Positions 12,078 to 26,100 of a stretch of 64,000 bases of DNA are shown here, in pieces. The stretch comes from Chrysaora quinquecirrha (Eukaryota; Cnidaria; Scyphozoa; Semaeostomeae; Pelagiidae): positions 124,001 to 188,000 of the forward strand of contig JACTAT010000276.1 of assembly GCA_014526335.1 (NCBI GenBank), written 5' to 3'. The notes under the pieces are model-generated. The model was given only the letters and a program-made list of their open reading frames with translations. It ran no database searches and had not been told where the DNA came from. A program made the position numbers and the translations under genes. Numbering within the stretch: position 1 is the stretch's first letter; every line of letters begins with the position of its first letter.

Positions 12078-12198
12078 CAGTTTCTCGATTAGACAATCGA
12101 GATTCAATAAAGTAGCCAACGGACCCTACCACTAATGCAGCAGGGAAAACAATATAAGGAGCATATGCTCTTGCTCCAGCAAGAATCACTGGCCACAT
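12049..12198 (-). pseudogene. SMIM12: SMIM12, truncated left-arm copy
   Basis: The first 40 codons match the complete right-arm gene (MWPVILAGARAYAPYIVFPA..., including the membrane segment). After ...SNRET the frame runs into SINE sequence, adding nine foreign codons and a stop at 12049-12051. Compared with the right arm, about 0.54 kb (matching ~41619-42157) is deleted, removing the C-terminal half, the stop and the poly(A) signal. The product would be 49 residues with the helix but no conserved tail. A heterozygous or copy-specific loss is likely. Confidence 0.8.
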
Positions 12199-14140
12199 TA
12201 CGGTTTGTCAGCAACAGCATGCGCAACGACAACAGGCACGCAGATCAGTTACAGTTTTAGGCCGGTCAAAGTAGGTGCTATGCTACGCTTTGTTTTGCTT
12301 TCTTTCACTGTGACTTTAGCACTTGATGTAAATCTTAGTTTCTTCGAAAATTGCTACGCTTAGAATTTGATCTCCGAGCAGAAACCCGCTTTAAATTTCA
12401 AATATCTTTCTTTATCCAGATAGTGCACGAAGCTTCCCTTCCACTGCTACTTAAATCTTCCTTCATTGCAGAGCAGATTGCAGCACGACGAGTAACAACC
12501 ACACCACACCACAGTGAGCTCGCATTGCATTGACGATATGATGTTTTGCATGAACCACATAGCAATGACGTAGATGACGCATCCCTACACTTTTTGGTGT
12601 CTAATTGGCGCCCCCCCCCCTTATTAATTTTATTGTTAGGACTCCAGAGACTCCACGCCTATCAAAATTTGCATTATTACTGGGGTCGATATTTTCTACT
12701 TATTTTACTTTGAACGCGCAAAAACCATCGATTTCTGCCCCTGGAACCAAGTGCTGATGATCGGTACGCAACTGGGATAAGGTAAACTCCAAGGCAAAAT
12801 CGGTAGCGACATTATTAAGATCTATTAATATTTTGGGTAGTACTGGAAAAGGTTCAGTAGGAAGAAGCATATCTACTTTCACGATTTCGGCATCATAATG
12901 ATTCGAATATACCTCCCAACTTCTTCAAGCGTTCGTCTAGAATAAACGCCCTATAAATGAAACATTTTCTGGGACACGTGCTCCCGCACAGGTCAGGGTA
13001 GGACAAGAAAAAGAGAGGTATAGGTACCAAAGCATCGGAATTATTCAATAAAGAAAACAACTCTCGAGTCTTTCGACTCATAATGACTTCAGTCTTCAGT
13101 ATATGCTATGTTCGATTTACTGCCTTTGAAGTAATATTTCTTCCCAATAATGTAGATCAGTAGTTTTATTTTCTGGCATAAACAGGTGTGCTAATGTACC
13201 TACCTAATCAACAAAATTCACAATTGTAGTTAACAGTCTCTAAGACAATTGCAGTAATTGTAAAACAAATAAATTCATTTTTTTGAGTTAACAGCTGTCA
13301 GTTGCAATGCTAGGTGAAAATGTTTCCTGCTTTAGACGCTCGTCAAGTCATTCCCCCACTGGGCCGGGCTATCTTTTCACTGAATTAGGAAATTTATTAA
13401 TCCAGCGTACAGAATGGAGAATTGAGAATAGGAAAAGCTTTTTTCTTTGGTCGAAGACCAAATCACTTGTACAATTGAGGGGCTTTTGCGTTTTTGCTTC
13501 AAAATCTTATTCGGATGCGTAAGACACTAGCCGAAGTGCAGACTACGGGTCCGGCGAGCGAAGGGACGTTGTTTTCGAAGCGAGAGACATTTTAACGAGT
13601 GGATTGTCCCCTCTCTTCGACGCTTCAAATCAGACACGTCCCTAACACAAGTTTGGTCGTGCCACCTCTCGGGGCAGTAGGGTGACCTAAACTTCCTGGT
13701 TGCTCGTTGCTGCTCATTCATTTCTGGGAAACACGTTCTTTTTAGTTGTTCAAGGATAATGGACCTAATTATAGCAATCAAAGATGTGACAAATCCCATA
13801 TGGCAGGACACGTGAAAAGGAACAAAGGCAATCGAGGCACTCGTGTTGTCGAATCTTCTTCTCTTTGTCTCGCGGCAGGTTCTCCTCCAAGGTCAGTCCA
13901 TACAATCAACAACGGATCTTGATTGGCTGTTTCAACAATCGACCGGCTTTTATCCGTCGCTGATTGGTCAATGATATGTGTTCTTGTGGTCTCTTGAAAA
14001 CAATGAAGATTTTTTCAAATTTGAGAAATGATCTTGTTTTGATCTCGTTTGTAAGATCAGGTGTTCAAAATAAAAGACCCTGCACAAAAGCCACGATGTT
14101 ACCTTGTCAAAACAAACCCAGTTACTAGCATCCATACATA
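12199..14140. other. Divergent intergenic region SMIM12-FBXO11
   Basis: Holds the presumed FBXO11 promoter. CACGTG lies at 13809-13814, and two inverted CCAAT boxes (ATTGG) at 13922-13926 and 13963-13967, 170-220 bp upstream of the FBXO11 ATG. Two adjacent minus-strand ORFs (13081 to 12893 and 12882 to 12700) have overlapping frames and could be one frameshifted ORF or exons. I do not recognise them. The mirror is 39107-41498. Confidence 0.4.
12700..13081 (-). other. Unidentified pair of ORFs, possibly one frameshifted gene
   Basis: ORF 1 (62 codons, from 13081) contains CGSTCPRKCF. ORF 2 (60 codons, from 12882) contains LPTEPFPVLPKILIDLNN and ends FKVK. ORF 2 is open upstream of its Met into the end of ORF 1 in another frame. 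The peptides are the same in the right arm (40157-40345, 40356-40538 +). Since the arms are close copies this is weak evidence for coding. No family recognised. Confidence 0.2.
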
Positions 14141-17100
14141 ATGTCCAGGGTTCGAAGAAGGAGAACAGCAGATATTGATGAAAAGTGCAAGATTCAATTA
14201 TCAAGTAGGTGCTTTTTAATACATACTGTGCTTTGAAATTTTGTTATACGAATGGCCTAAAATTTCCATATATACTATTAGAGAAAACCGGTATATCCGA
14301 ACATACTTTAAAAAAGTCATTTTTTAAATTTATTGGTAGTAAAATGCTGAATTTGCCACTACCAGTTAAGGAATTATCAGTCAATCAAAGGAACAGTTAT
14401 TACTTTTCATAAAATTATTAATTATTCGATCGAATAGAATTTTGTGTTATCAGTAACTATTGTTATACTTTTGTTCTTCTCTTTAGGGGGGGAAATGACA
14501 TGCAACGATAAGCTAACTCTTGTTGAAAGAAAGAGACCAAGAATTGATATCAAAATGGTGAGTTTTTATACGTCTTTTCAACAATAACGATTGTGTGATA
14601 ACATTTTTTTAGGAAAACAAAACACACAGTGCTCTGATTTATTATTGAAGCAAGTTAAAAGAACACTATCTACTTTGAAAGATATTTCTTTCACATTCTT
14701 CATTTGTTGAACAAAATTATTAAGATAATGATTATTTTTTTCTAGAGCATGATAGAAGAAAATGAAAAGACTTCTTATAGCTCTAATGGAAGAGGTATGA
14801 AGTAAAACTATGTTATAAGATCTATTGTTTTAATTTTCAGTAAGTTTATTTACTAACTTTAGTGTTAAGATAAAAATTCCCCAGAAGGTCACCCAAGTTA
14901 TCTACCCACATGGATCAATGAACTCTGGAACCAGCATTTCAGGTAGTCCATGCTGAGAAATTTGGTATATTTAGACCCATGTGCACCATTATAGACCTTG
15001 CTTCCAACAAAAGGCTATTACACAATTTATGACCTGTCCTTTACACACCTGCCAGCTCAGGTTACACAGTTAGGTTACCTGTTACTGGCCTCCTTATCAA
15101 CATGAGGTCTAGACATAGAGTACTTCCTGTTATCATCAGAGGGGGGTGATGTACTAGTCTCATCAGTAGTGGGGAGTGGGGGATGGAGCCCCCAAATGAT
15201 TCAGATATAACATCATAAAACTACATCATCAAATACTTTTCAATTGTTCAACCATCCCAACAATCAGAGATTCCTTTTGATGGTCTTGTGAACTGCAAAA
15301 TGATTTGAAAGATTTTTTAGATTTCAAATAGTTAAAATACAACAAATCAGTGTTAAGGATTTGATTATTGATGATATAATAAATTATTAACTCTTCTCCT
15401 ACAATTTATCTCTATGAATGTTATGAATGTAAGGTTTTACTTGTGTATGTATTGCTTTAAAGCTACCTTTTCTTGCTCTCTTGTATAGATTCTAAGCAGG
15501 CTGCCCTACAGCTTTGTTCAACTTTTGAAAGATTTTTGGTGAAGAGATCTTGATAAGATCCATGAAATGTTTTGAGTTCTCAAAAAATGAATAAGAAAAA
15601 TTATAGACTAGCAAAGGCAGCAAATGCTACTGCAGCAGTTGTGGATACCAAAAATATTATTTGGGGTCATTTTCCTGGCAATTTGAAATTTTCTTTATTG
15701 TTTGAGAAAAACTTCTATATTCTCGGTTTTGGGGAAGCTAAACCACCCAAGGGGCCATAGAGCAGACAAGAAAAGTCAGGGGTTGAAACTCCAATAATTG
15801 CTAAGTAAAAAGTGATATACCAAGGTATATAATGATTTTATGATATTATACTATTATTTTTTAAATTAATAGGGGCCTCCAGCCCCCAGCTTTGGAGGGG
15901 CCTACCAGGGTTCCAGGAATTCCTTTGTATCTGCACAGTTTTTAGGGCACTTTTGCTATCTACCCTAAGAGACCTTCTGTTTTGTGGACATATGAAGTAC
16001 CTCCATAGAATTCATTATTGTAATCGTTTTTTAAGTTAAGGGCATTGGCTCCTTCATGCATGGTATATAATTCCTTGAAATTTATTTTACATATGATCAT
16101 AAATCCCTGTATTGACTCCGTTTTAATCCGTTCATTGCCAAAAACCCTAAGATATCCATAGGAATACCCCAGATCCAATTCGTAAGTTTATTTCTATGTA
16201 AGTTAATTAGTTCTAATCTATTAAAAATTAAAAAAATCAAACGCAGCCTACTCGCTCATTTCCTAAGGTTTCTGAAGCGATAACTATCTTACGTTAATCA
16301 GAATATAGTTTACCATAATGCACAGTCGGTACCATCTAGATTTTAAATAGATTATTCCGTTTATTTCTTAACATCGTAAGTAGCTAGAATCCTTAGTTCA
16401 CAGGGCTCTTGATAGGAATTGCAGTAATCTATAGGGTAGAGGAATGTCATTCGTATGCGAACCCAAAGGCAAACGTTCAGGAATGCTAGGACTTTCTCTC
16501 TAGTCTCTGAAGAGATTTTCTTGACCTCAATACCAAGAAAAGTGGATATTTTACATAGCAACTATGGGTTGAATAGCAGCGTTAATATTTTCTCCAATAA
16601 ATCCTGGTTACAGCTTTGAATTTCTTTATTTAGCAGAAGGTATTAGTGGCGCGCGATTTCTACAATATACACTAAAACTGTTGGAACGTATGCTTGTGTT
16701 ATGTAGCTATGATTATACCCTTGATCGCTGTTTCCTCGCTATTTGTAAATACTGTAGACCTTTTCGACGAAAGACCATTTTTCGAGAGTTTTCCAGGTTT
16801 ATAATACCAAATATGAGCGCAGGGCCGTCGCTATGGGGGGTGCGGGGGGTGCGGCACCCCCCCCCCACTGGCCTCAAGCCTGTCGGCAACTTGTCTCTAA
16901 TGCGGGCATTGTCCGCAACAAAGAAAATTTAGGGCCAAAATTTCTATGGTAAGCAATAACCTGCTAGGAACTCCCGCGTGTGCATCGCATCATATTACAA
17001 CTGAACGATCACAGAATCCTGTTGTATATTAGCTACCATGTAGTATTTGAAAGTGAGTTAAAGAAACAATTTTCTATGCACAAATGACGGATCGAGAAAG

Positions 17101-20100
17101 ATAAATCGCTTAGAACTACGTTGTCTTCTTTGTAAACTTTTGCCTGAATTTGACGACGTTTTTGGGTCTTCACAATTAGCACCACTTCAGCGCTTACTTC
17201 ATTGCTTCATGACTTATTATCAATGGCACGACAATCTACTGTACAATATGTATACCTTTATATCTTCATTCGTTAGTGGTCTAATGGCAATAATGCTTAT
17301 GGCGTCGCAACATCACACAATCATTTTTTCAGTCATAGTCTTCTTTGGCGTCGATTTTTATTGGATTTGCAGTGGAAAACGGTTCAGAAAATTGTAATTA
17401 AAGGCTCCGAAATTGTAATAGAACGATTCTAGCTCAATAATTCTCAAAATTTTCCCGGGGAGCATGCCCCGAACCCCCTATTCGGAAAGGCATTTGTGCA
17501 CATTTATATTTAAGTCGCCCCTTTTTCTTGTGCCCTCCATTTCTAAAAGAGTTTCAGTGCTCTGGGGAGCGGGCCCTTAAATTCATCGTAGCAGTCAGGC
17601 CACACCCAGGCCACACCCATTTTGTCGGCAAATTTACATTCGGCACCCCCCTAATTGAGAGTTCTAGCGACGGCCCTGTATGAGCGTTCAAAGATTGAAA
17701 CGTAAGAATTAAACGTTTCACCCCTAATCATTTCTGATGGTCAAAGCCCTTATAGATTCAGGAATTTGAGCGGTCATGAAATCAATAATACCAGCGCTAG
17801 GACAGTGAATCTGTGTGCCTAGACTAAGTTTTAGATGCTTTGTATGACTGTTAAGCATCGACAACTCAATGCCTTGAATTGTTGAAAAATGTCAATCCTG
17901 GTGGAGTTTCGTCGAATAAGTCTATTGCCCCCGTTTTTAGCCCCGTTGATCTGTTTGCTGGTCTGTGTTTCATCCGGACTTCCGAAGCCTTTTTGTTGAA
18001 TTAAAATTCATTGTTCACGGTTAATCAATTCTAATTAGCTGAATTTGTGCATCCAAAGGTACGAGAAGAAAACAGTTTGCTGTTGGATATTTGCAGAAAA
18101 TGTTGCCTGATGAAGTTCTCTTGAAATTATGCTCGTTTTGTGCACCATTGGAATTATGCAGACTGGCTGTTACTTGCAAGCGTCTAAATGCATTGTGCAA
18201 GGATGACTGTTTATGGTAAGTAACTTCAAAATCTTATGCAAAATTCTTTAGAAAGTAAGCAGTTAAGTTTTTTTTATGATAAGAGCAATTTGTCACGATG
18301 GTGACTGTTTAAATAGCTGGCTACAGTATAGCTACCTGGGTGAGGCCTATGGGGTCTGTCTATATAGGGTGGAGGAATGTCATCCGTATGCGAACCCGAA
18401 GGCAAACCATCAGCAATGCTAGAACTTTCTGATGTCAATCCTGGTAGCCTTTCGTCGAAAAAATCTATTGCCCCCGTTTTGAGAATTAGTTAGCTATCTG
18501 GGGTATTCCTATAGATGTAAATTGAAATGATAAACCCCATTTTATAAGAATACCTTTCGTCGAGCCTCTCATTCTTAATTTTTTTATTTTGACCCTATTC
18601 TTAAATCATTCTTTCGCGACGCAACATACATAATGATTTAGGGCCAAGAAATAAAGTTCAGATCTTTGCTACTGTCTTTTGTCATCATAAAAACGAAGCA
18701 AAACGAGCTTGATGAGCGAGCTTGATAAGATTAGCTTTACACCAACACACAGTCTCAACTCAGGCTTGAGGGGCGTAGCCGGCGTGGCGTATTGGTAGCT
18801 ACTTCAAACGTACAGCGCGAAAGTCAAATTATTTGTCTTGTTTGCTGAAAAACTCGGATATATAAAAAAATCTAAACTTTGATAAAATTTGTGCCTTGCT
18901 TTTACTTTTGGATTCTTAAATTTCCACAGTTTCGTGCGTCAGCATTCTCATGAAATACATTCTTATAAAAAAGTGTGTAAATTTTGGGCGAACATTGGAG
19001 AGGTGAAGGAATACATTACGCGTCAATCTTTTTTTGCTATGCTTGTGCTTTGATGTAGCTAAAGATATTTTAAGTAGTCAGCGACTTATGATGTCAATAG
19101 TATGAAAAGTATGAATTGCAGCCCACTTCTCTCTAACATTATGCAGTATCAGAATAAAGCATTGGATTGTGTTGTCTGATAAGGCCTTTTTCGAATCAAT
19201 CTTTTGCGAAGGTATATAAAAGGAGTATAAAAAGTTGCTCTAAATTCCATTTTCAGCAAGTCCACGGTATGCAAATCTGTAAAATAGCGGGTCGTCAAAA
19301 CATTGCATGCGAAGCGAATTCTATGATGCGAGAAAAAATATAGGATAAATACCATCGTCAAGCTCACCCGCATCGCTAATTCCTTGTAAGATTCTACAAA
19401 TAATGAAATAAAAACAGCAGCGATCACGTAATTCTGCAGTAATTCTCACAAAAAGCAGCAGGGAATGAGTTTTATTTCAATTTTGGAATGAAATTTCTAA
19501 GAATTCCCAGTGATATAACTGGAGAAGCCAATTATGATGTTTTTGCATGCTGAAATCTTGTCAGGTAATTGACCCACCGGCTCCATAACAGCAGTCAGAT
19601 CATGCGAAATTCCCTAAAAATTAAAAGAAAGGGCTTGATTCTTTGATAAGCCTGTTTTCATGTTTTGATGCTGATAAAACGCAAACGTCAAGAAGAAGAG
19701 TAAAAATGCATGCTGGTTAGTTATTATATACAGCAATGCAGTCATAGAGTCCAAACATCAGTACGCCATTCCCTGGTTAAATAATCAAGGATTAAACAAT
19801 GTTTTGAACGTTTTGTAGCCTCGATTTCGAGGCAGTTATCACACAAGGTCTAGACTTATTACACTAGTCCCAGTTATCGGAGCTACCATCTTTAGTTGCT
19901 GTTGTTGTCAGAAAGCTGCTCAAACTGGTGAATTGCTGTGGTCGTTGGTCTGGATTTTGTGAGCGGAACATGAGACGCGTGTCATAAGTCTACACAAGGT
20001 CTATTTCTCTAAAAGAAATTAACGAAAAATTTTAAATTACCTTTGACGTATTAAAGCACCTTTTATACTATGGTATTTACTCAAAATGTCAAGATTTATA

Positions 20101-23100
20101 AGTTTTAGATACCTAATTCTTATTAAGCTTGACTTTTGTGCAAAGGGTGCAAATTGTACTGTCTGAACCATTTATGCAGGTTTTCGAGTATTCAAAGTTT
20201 GTTGTCTAAGGGGTCATTCAAGCGTTACGTAACACTGGTTTTCCCAGCTTTTTCGATCCCTCTCCCTTTTTGCATCCAGCTGTATCAAAACCTATCAATC
20301 ATAGCCCATAGCGAAAGTATCAAAGCCTTCAACCACCCCTCCAAAGACTTTTAACATGAAAATTGGCTTGGGTTACCCACTGGTCTGAGCCCTTATGAAA
20401 TCCTGCATTTTGATTATAAAATCCTGCATTTTGACACAAAATCAATAATGCAAGCGCACGAACACTGGAAACTTTCATCTGCACCAAATTTTGGATGATT
20501 AATAATATTGTTGTATCGAAGAATCCTGTAGCGTAAAATTTTGAAAATTTTCATTGTCATTATAGCGGCCGTTTGTCAAAAGATATAGGATGTTTTACAT
20601 TGGAAGAAGCAAGCCTGTACTTGCTGACCAGTGTTGAAGTGACTTAGAAAGTATAATCCCTTAGGTTTTAGCTGCAGATGCAGATTGTGGTCTGATAGTC
20701 CACAAAATATAGATCTTGTAATTCAATGGAATCGATGTCAACTATGTACGTGTGCTGAACTTATCTTTGTTTATCATATTTTTAATTGAATGTATTCGAT
20801 TATTTCAGGAAAAGCTTATACGAGAGAATATATAGACTGGAACAACCAATCTTAAAAGGAAGCAATAGTCTTTATGAAGTGGCTACCAAAGCGGCTTATC
20901 CTGGTCTTACGTGGAGAGGAGTATTTCCTTTTTTGTCAAAAGCATATCATGTCACGAATGATGAAAACGTCTTCAACGATCTCACTTACATGCGAAGAAA
21001 GGTACGTTTCCTTTTTCCAACATCAAAATGTTTCTTAGCTACTTACTACTGACTTCCAGAAGAAACTAAACAAAGTGATCATTTAAACTTACGAGAAAAG
21101 TTAGAACGTCTTTGGACATGCTTAGAAACTTTTTTCGCGTGACACTCCTCGGGGTAGGTTCTGTGTAGACAGAAAGAATTCGTTTTCTCACATGGGATCT
21201 TTAATTAATTTGATTGCTCATCGCGCTATATCTCGCGAGCTGATTGGTGTTTAAAACACAATACCAATCCAGCTTCATCTTTTTCATTGGTGCATTTCGA
21301 TCCGCCGCTGGTTATAAATTCCGCCATAGTCAATTGTTCCGGTGTATTTCTGACGTGTATACTCTGAGGAGGGTAAGACAAAAAAAGTTTCTAAGTATGT
21401 CTCGAGATTTTTCCACTTTTTCTCGCAATTTTAAAATTGTGTACTACTCACAGGCGATTTTCTCAATGTTAAATGATTTTGCAGAAACCCCCTTTTCCCC
21501 TCTTTCCATTTAAAAATTTTTACTAAACAGTTTTCTCTCAATAGTTTCCAAAGGTTTTATGCATTTTCTAGATATTTTTTTATTATTGTTCATACGCTCC
21601 TCGCGTTGAAGGACCTTTTTTAATTGGTTTTGCAACAGAAGATTTTTGGTTGTTCCATTGTTCGATTACAGTATGGCTCTTTCATTGGTCAATTACAGTA
21701 TGTATGAAGTGTTCCACGAGTGGCTTATCAAGATTGAATAGAACAGGCAATTACAACCTCGTCCCCAGGGTGAATAGGCCTCTACGTGAAACTCCGCTGT
21801 CCATATTCGACCCTGGTATTGGCCTTGTCTATTCGCAATTTGATTGGCTGTTCAAACAATAGAAATTTTAAGTGACATCACAGTTTCTTCAAAATTTTAC
21901 ACCAAAATAGGCCGAAAACTATGTGAAAAACATCTATAAAAACCAAAAAATGATGCTACATGCGATATTTTATCTTGCCTTACAGTTATCAATGAAATTC
22001 TTTGCATTTCCTTTCTAAGAGATCTGCTTTCGGAATCTACATCTTGTTTTTATGCCTAGGCCAACATTGCCAGTATTTTGGCAGATTTTGTGGCCGGTAC
22101 CAGGGCCCAAATCGATTTGACTGTTGAGATTCGAGGAAACTCGATTTGGGGCCTGGGGACGAGGTTCAGGCAATTAATGAAAGTGCTGCAAAAGATAAAA
22201 CGTATTTATATCTCTTCCTGCGCAATAGCTATGTATCAGTAAAAATATACTGATAGATGAAAATATTTTTTGCAGTGTTTTAAAACTATTAAAGATGCAA
22301 TCAGTAAATGTCCTGCAGATGGAATCATCTTAGTCCATCCTGGTGTTTATAAAGAAGACATTACTTTAGAAAACAAAGTTTCCATCATCGGAACTGGTAA
22401 GTTCTCACCTTGCTATGAATAACATTCAGTAGAATTAAGATTTTTGGAACTAACTTATCCCAACCCCGGGTGGCGTACTTCGTATATTTTGTTGACGGGA
22501 TGTGCACTCCTTTCCGGGTATCGATTTCGCCCCCTTTTCCTAGCGCTGGGTATCGAAGGGAGGTACCTTTTCTAAAGCTTGCTGTCAAAAGGGATAATTT
22601 TTAAGCATGCACTGTTACTTCAATGAAGCCGGATGTCATTCATGAGGGGAAATTCTAGAGCCGGATCAGAATAACGACAACTTTTAATCGGCAAAACATT
22701 TTTCGAACATTCTATGTTCATCTTCAGTTGCAAAAATTGTTATAAGCTAATCAAGATATTACAAGGGTTAAATAGAGCTTGTACCTTTGTACGTTTTATT
22801 TACCTTTAATGTTACCGATTTGATTATTTACCTCACGTGTGTTATTAAGTTATGTAATATTTCATAGCTCTATTTAACCCTTGTAATATCTTGATTAGCT
22901 TATAACAAATTTTGCACGAAATGGATGCATCTTTCCACCGTAACTCTTCAAAGTGCCAATGCGGGCTCAAATGGCTAAAATCTACTTGTCAAGAAGGGGG
23001 TGGGGGCTAATTTGAGTGGGTTCTTATATAGTTTTTTCTCCAAGGTAGGGTTAATTCGAAGGATGTGTTTATTTGGGGGGGGTTGATTCGAATTTTTTAC

Positions 23101-26100
23101 GGTACCTTGATTTCTCTTAAGATCTTCAATTCAAGGATCTTGAAACTTAATTTTGAGATCTCCAAATTCTCAATCTGTTGTACGCCTTGTACTGTTGAAC
23201 GCAAATCATTTTCTTGATCACTAAATTTCTTTCGACTTTTTTTTAGAAAATGCAGAAACTAAAGAATATCCAACAGTTAGATCTTCAAATGGCTCAGTCT
23301 TTCGCTTGCGACCAACGGCAACAGGGTCGTCTCTGGCTTGCTTGAGGCTTGAGGTATGTCAGCATAGATAACTTTCTTATTTTCATCTCTTGTGACTCGC
23401 AACTGTTCGCGAATTTATCAGCTGAAGTGCTCTCTTCTGTTCTCCATTCTATTTCCCTTTTACCTATCTTTATCATTTCATTTTCTTATTTTTAGGCAGA
23501 TTTGATTTTCATATACTCCTCTTTTTTCCTTTACCTTATTCTACTTTTCTTTGCTGTGGCTTACTAGCCCTGTTCTACTTTACTGCTGGTTTACTTTCGG
23601 CTTACTTTTTGTTGTTTTACTTTATTATACTTTCGTTTACTTTCCTCTTTTATTTTACTTCACTTCACTTTGCTTTTCTTACTTAAATTCCTAACATTTT
23701 CTTTTCTCCTATCTAATCGAGCTGCTTGATTCAACTTGAACTTGTTTCCACCTAATTCACAAATGTTTTCTTTGCATAGGCTCACGCTGCAGAAAGTAGT
23801 AATCATAATCGAGGCCATTGTATCGAAATTTGCAACGACTGTGCTCCAGTTGTACAAGACTGTTATATAACTAGTAAAAATTCAAGTAAGTTCTATCCCT
23901 TCATGAATCTTAAAGTTTTCTAGTTTTATATTTTTAGTGCTGCCTATCTACAGAGAAACAACGTTTAATTTACTAACACATCGTCACCAGATGCTAATAA
24001 ATCCAAAATCCTCTACTTTACGCTTTAAGCTACTCGAAATCTCCTGTTTTAGTTATATTTATACTGTTATATTGATTAGAAATTATTGCAGATTATACGA
24101 TGCCCTTCTTTCTTTGAAAAGAAGCGTCATCTGAACAAACCATGAAAACAGACGATTGTATTTAATGGGGCTTACATCAGAAACTCGAAGTCAGGTGTTC
24201 TTATAAAAAATTTGTAGTTACATTGAAAGACAGAAATACTAAATTTTCTTTTAACGACATATTGGTAACGTACTACAGTATAATCTATCCATACATACTT
24301 TAGGGACTTTTCTGTGCGTCATAAGTAAACATTGTATTTCATTTTGTTCTGCGGTTTTTTGGGCAATTTGAATGCTTTGCAATAATCGAGAATCAGTGAC
24401 GTTAACAGGTTCATAGTCTACTTTATCTTCTATGTGCAACATCATTTTCGGGCATTTCTCTCCACAAAAAGGTATACATGCGAGATATCCGTTAAAAAAG
24501 GTTTATAAGAGATTTCTATAGAAACAAAGGAGGATGAAAAGACCCCTCAGAATCAATCAGCTATGATAACTTAAAAACATTATCGGACATTACAATTTTT
24601 TCTTCATGTAGAAGTTACTACAGCTTAAGAAACAATGTTTCTTAGAGTTTCTGTTGAAGTTTACTTTGCTTCTTAAATTATGACTTAACGTCTATGGTCA
24701 TTCTGCTTCTATATACGCTTCGACGACGTATTGCCACAATTATATTTTGAGAGTATATACAATGTAATACAATGACTGTAATTCATAAGTTAATTAATAC
24801 CGTTTTTCGAACAGATTCTTCGGCTGTTTTCGTTCATGGCGATGGTGCTAAACCAAAAATAATCCGATGTAAAATTACGGACTGCGAAAACGTTGGAATA
24901 TTCTTGACAGAAGGAGCACAAGGAACCTATGAGGAAAATGAAATTTGTAACAACAGATTAGCAGGATTCTGGGTTAAAGGAAACGCGAATCCAGTTGTGC
25001 GAAGAAACGTTATACATCATGGCAGAGATGCTGGTCTTTTCATTTTTGATGGTGGTTTGGTAAGTTAACCTTTCAAATTTGTCGAAATTTCAAGATGTTG
25101 AGTTTTCAATGCTAGAATTACATAAAGCATTCCTAAATAAAGTCAAGCTACAAAATTTCGCTATCCTAACGCTTGTACTGTTGAATTTAGGAGCTTTTAA
25201 GAGCGACCAATTCTATAAGGGCTTTTACCGTGAAGGAATCTTTTCACCCGAACTGGTCTGAGCCCTATAGAATCGTTGATTTTGAACGCTTATAAAACCA
25301 ATAATACAAGCGCTGAATCGTAAAACTTTGCAACTAGTAAGTTATACGAATTTGGTATCGAAAACTCTATATCTTGGAAATTTGATAATTTCCGTCGAAA
25401 GCTCTAATATGCATTTCATGAAACAGCATTGCAAAGATTCCAAATTACTGCATGATGCAGCATAAATGAAGAAACAAAGAAACAGAGTATAGCAAAACTT
25501 GCAATGATTATAATTAGCAAGTCTGTGAGAAGCTTGAGAATATTGAAGTCTGCATTGCGTACTCTAGACCCGAGTGTTGTTTTTCTCGTTGCCTTATTCT
25601 TCTCACTACTGTAAGATAGCTTAGCTGGCTCCCAAGACGACAGTTTTCAGAAACGAAAGCCTACCAATTTCGTTCAAAGTGTACCCGACTTTATACCAAT
25701 TTTAATTATTGTTACCTTGATATATCCAGTATTGAAATATCTGTTTTATTCTGAAATTTGCACCCTTCCTAATTATACCAGAACTTCGAACAATTTTTCC
25801 CTTCAGGGCGGCACGTCCCCGGTAGTAAATATTCATAGTGTCCGGCAGTCTTAGATTTCCAGCCGATTTAGCCCAAAAAACATGAAGAGTTATTAGAATT
25901 ATAGAATTATTCTGCAACTTGTATCTTTTGCAGGGATATTTTGAAGAAAACAATGTTCACAGTAATCGAATAGCAGGATTTGAAATACGATCCGGAGCAA
26001 ATCCAACTGTTGTTAGATGTCAAATATATGGTGGATCAACTGGAGGAGTTTATGTACATGATGATGTAAGCATGATGAATATTCTTTTCTATAAAAGTAG

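Noticed and set aside
20136..20354. 72-codon ORF and its mirror at 33810-34082
   Set aside because: It lies in FBXO11 intron 4, has no recognisable domain and includes the dispersed-repeat flank.
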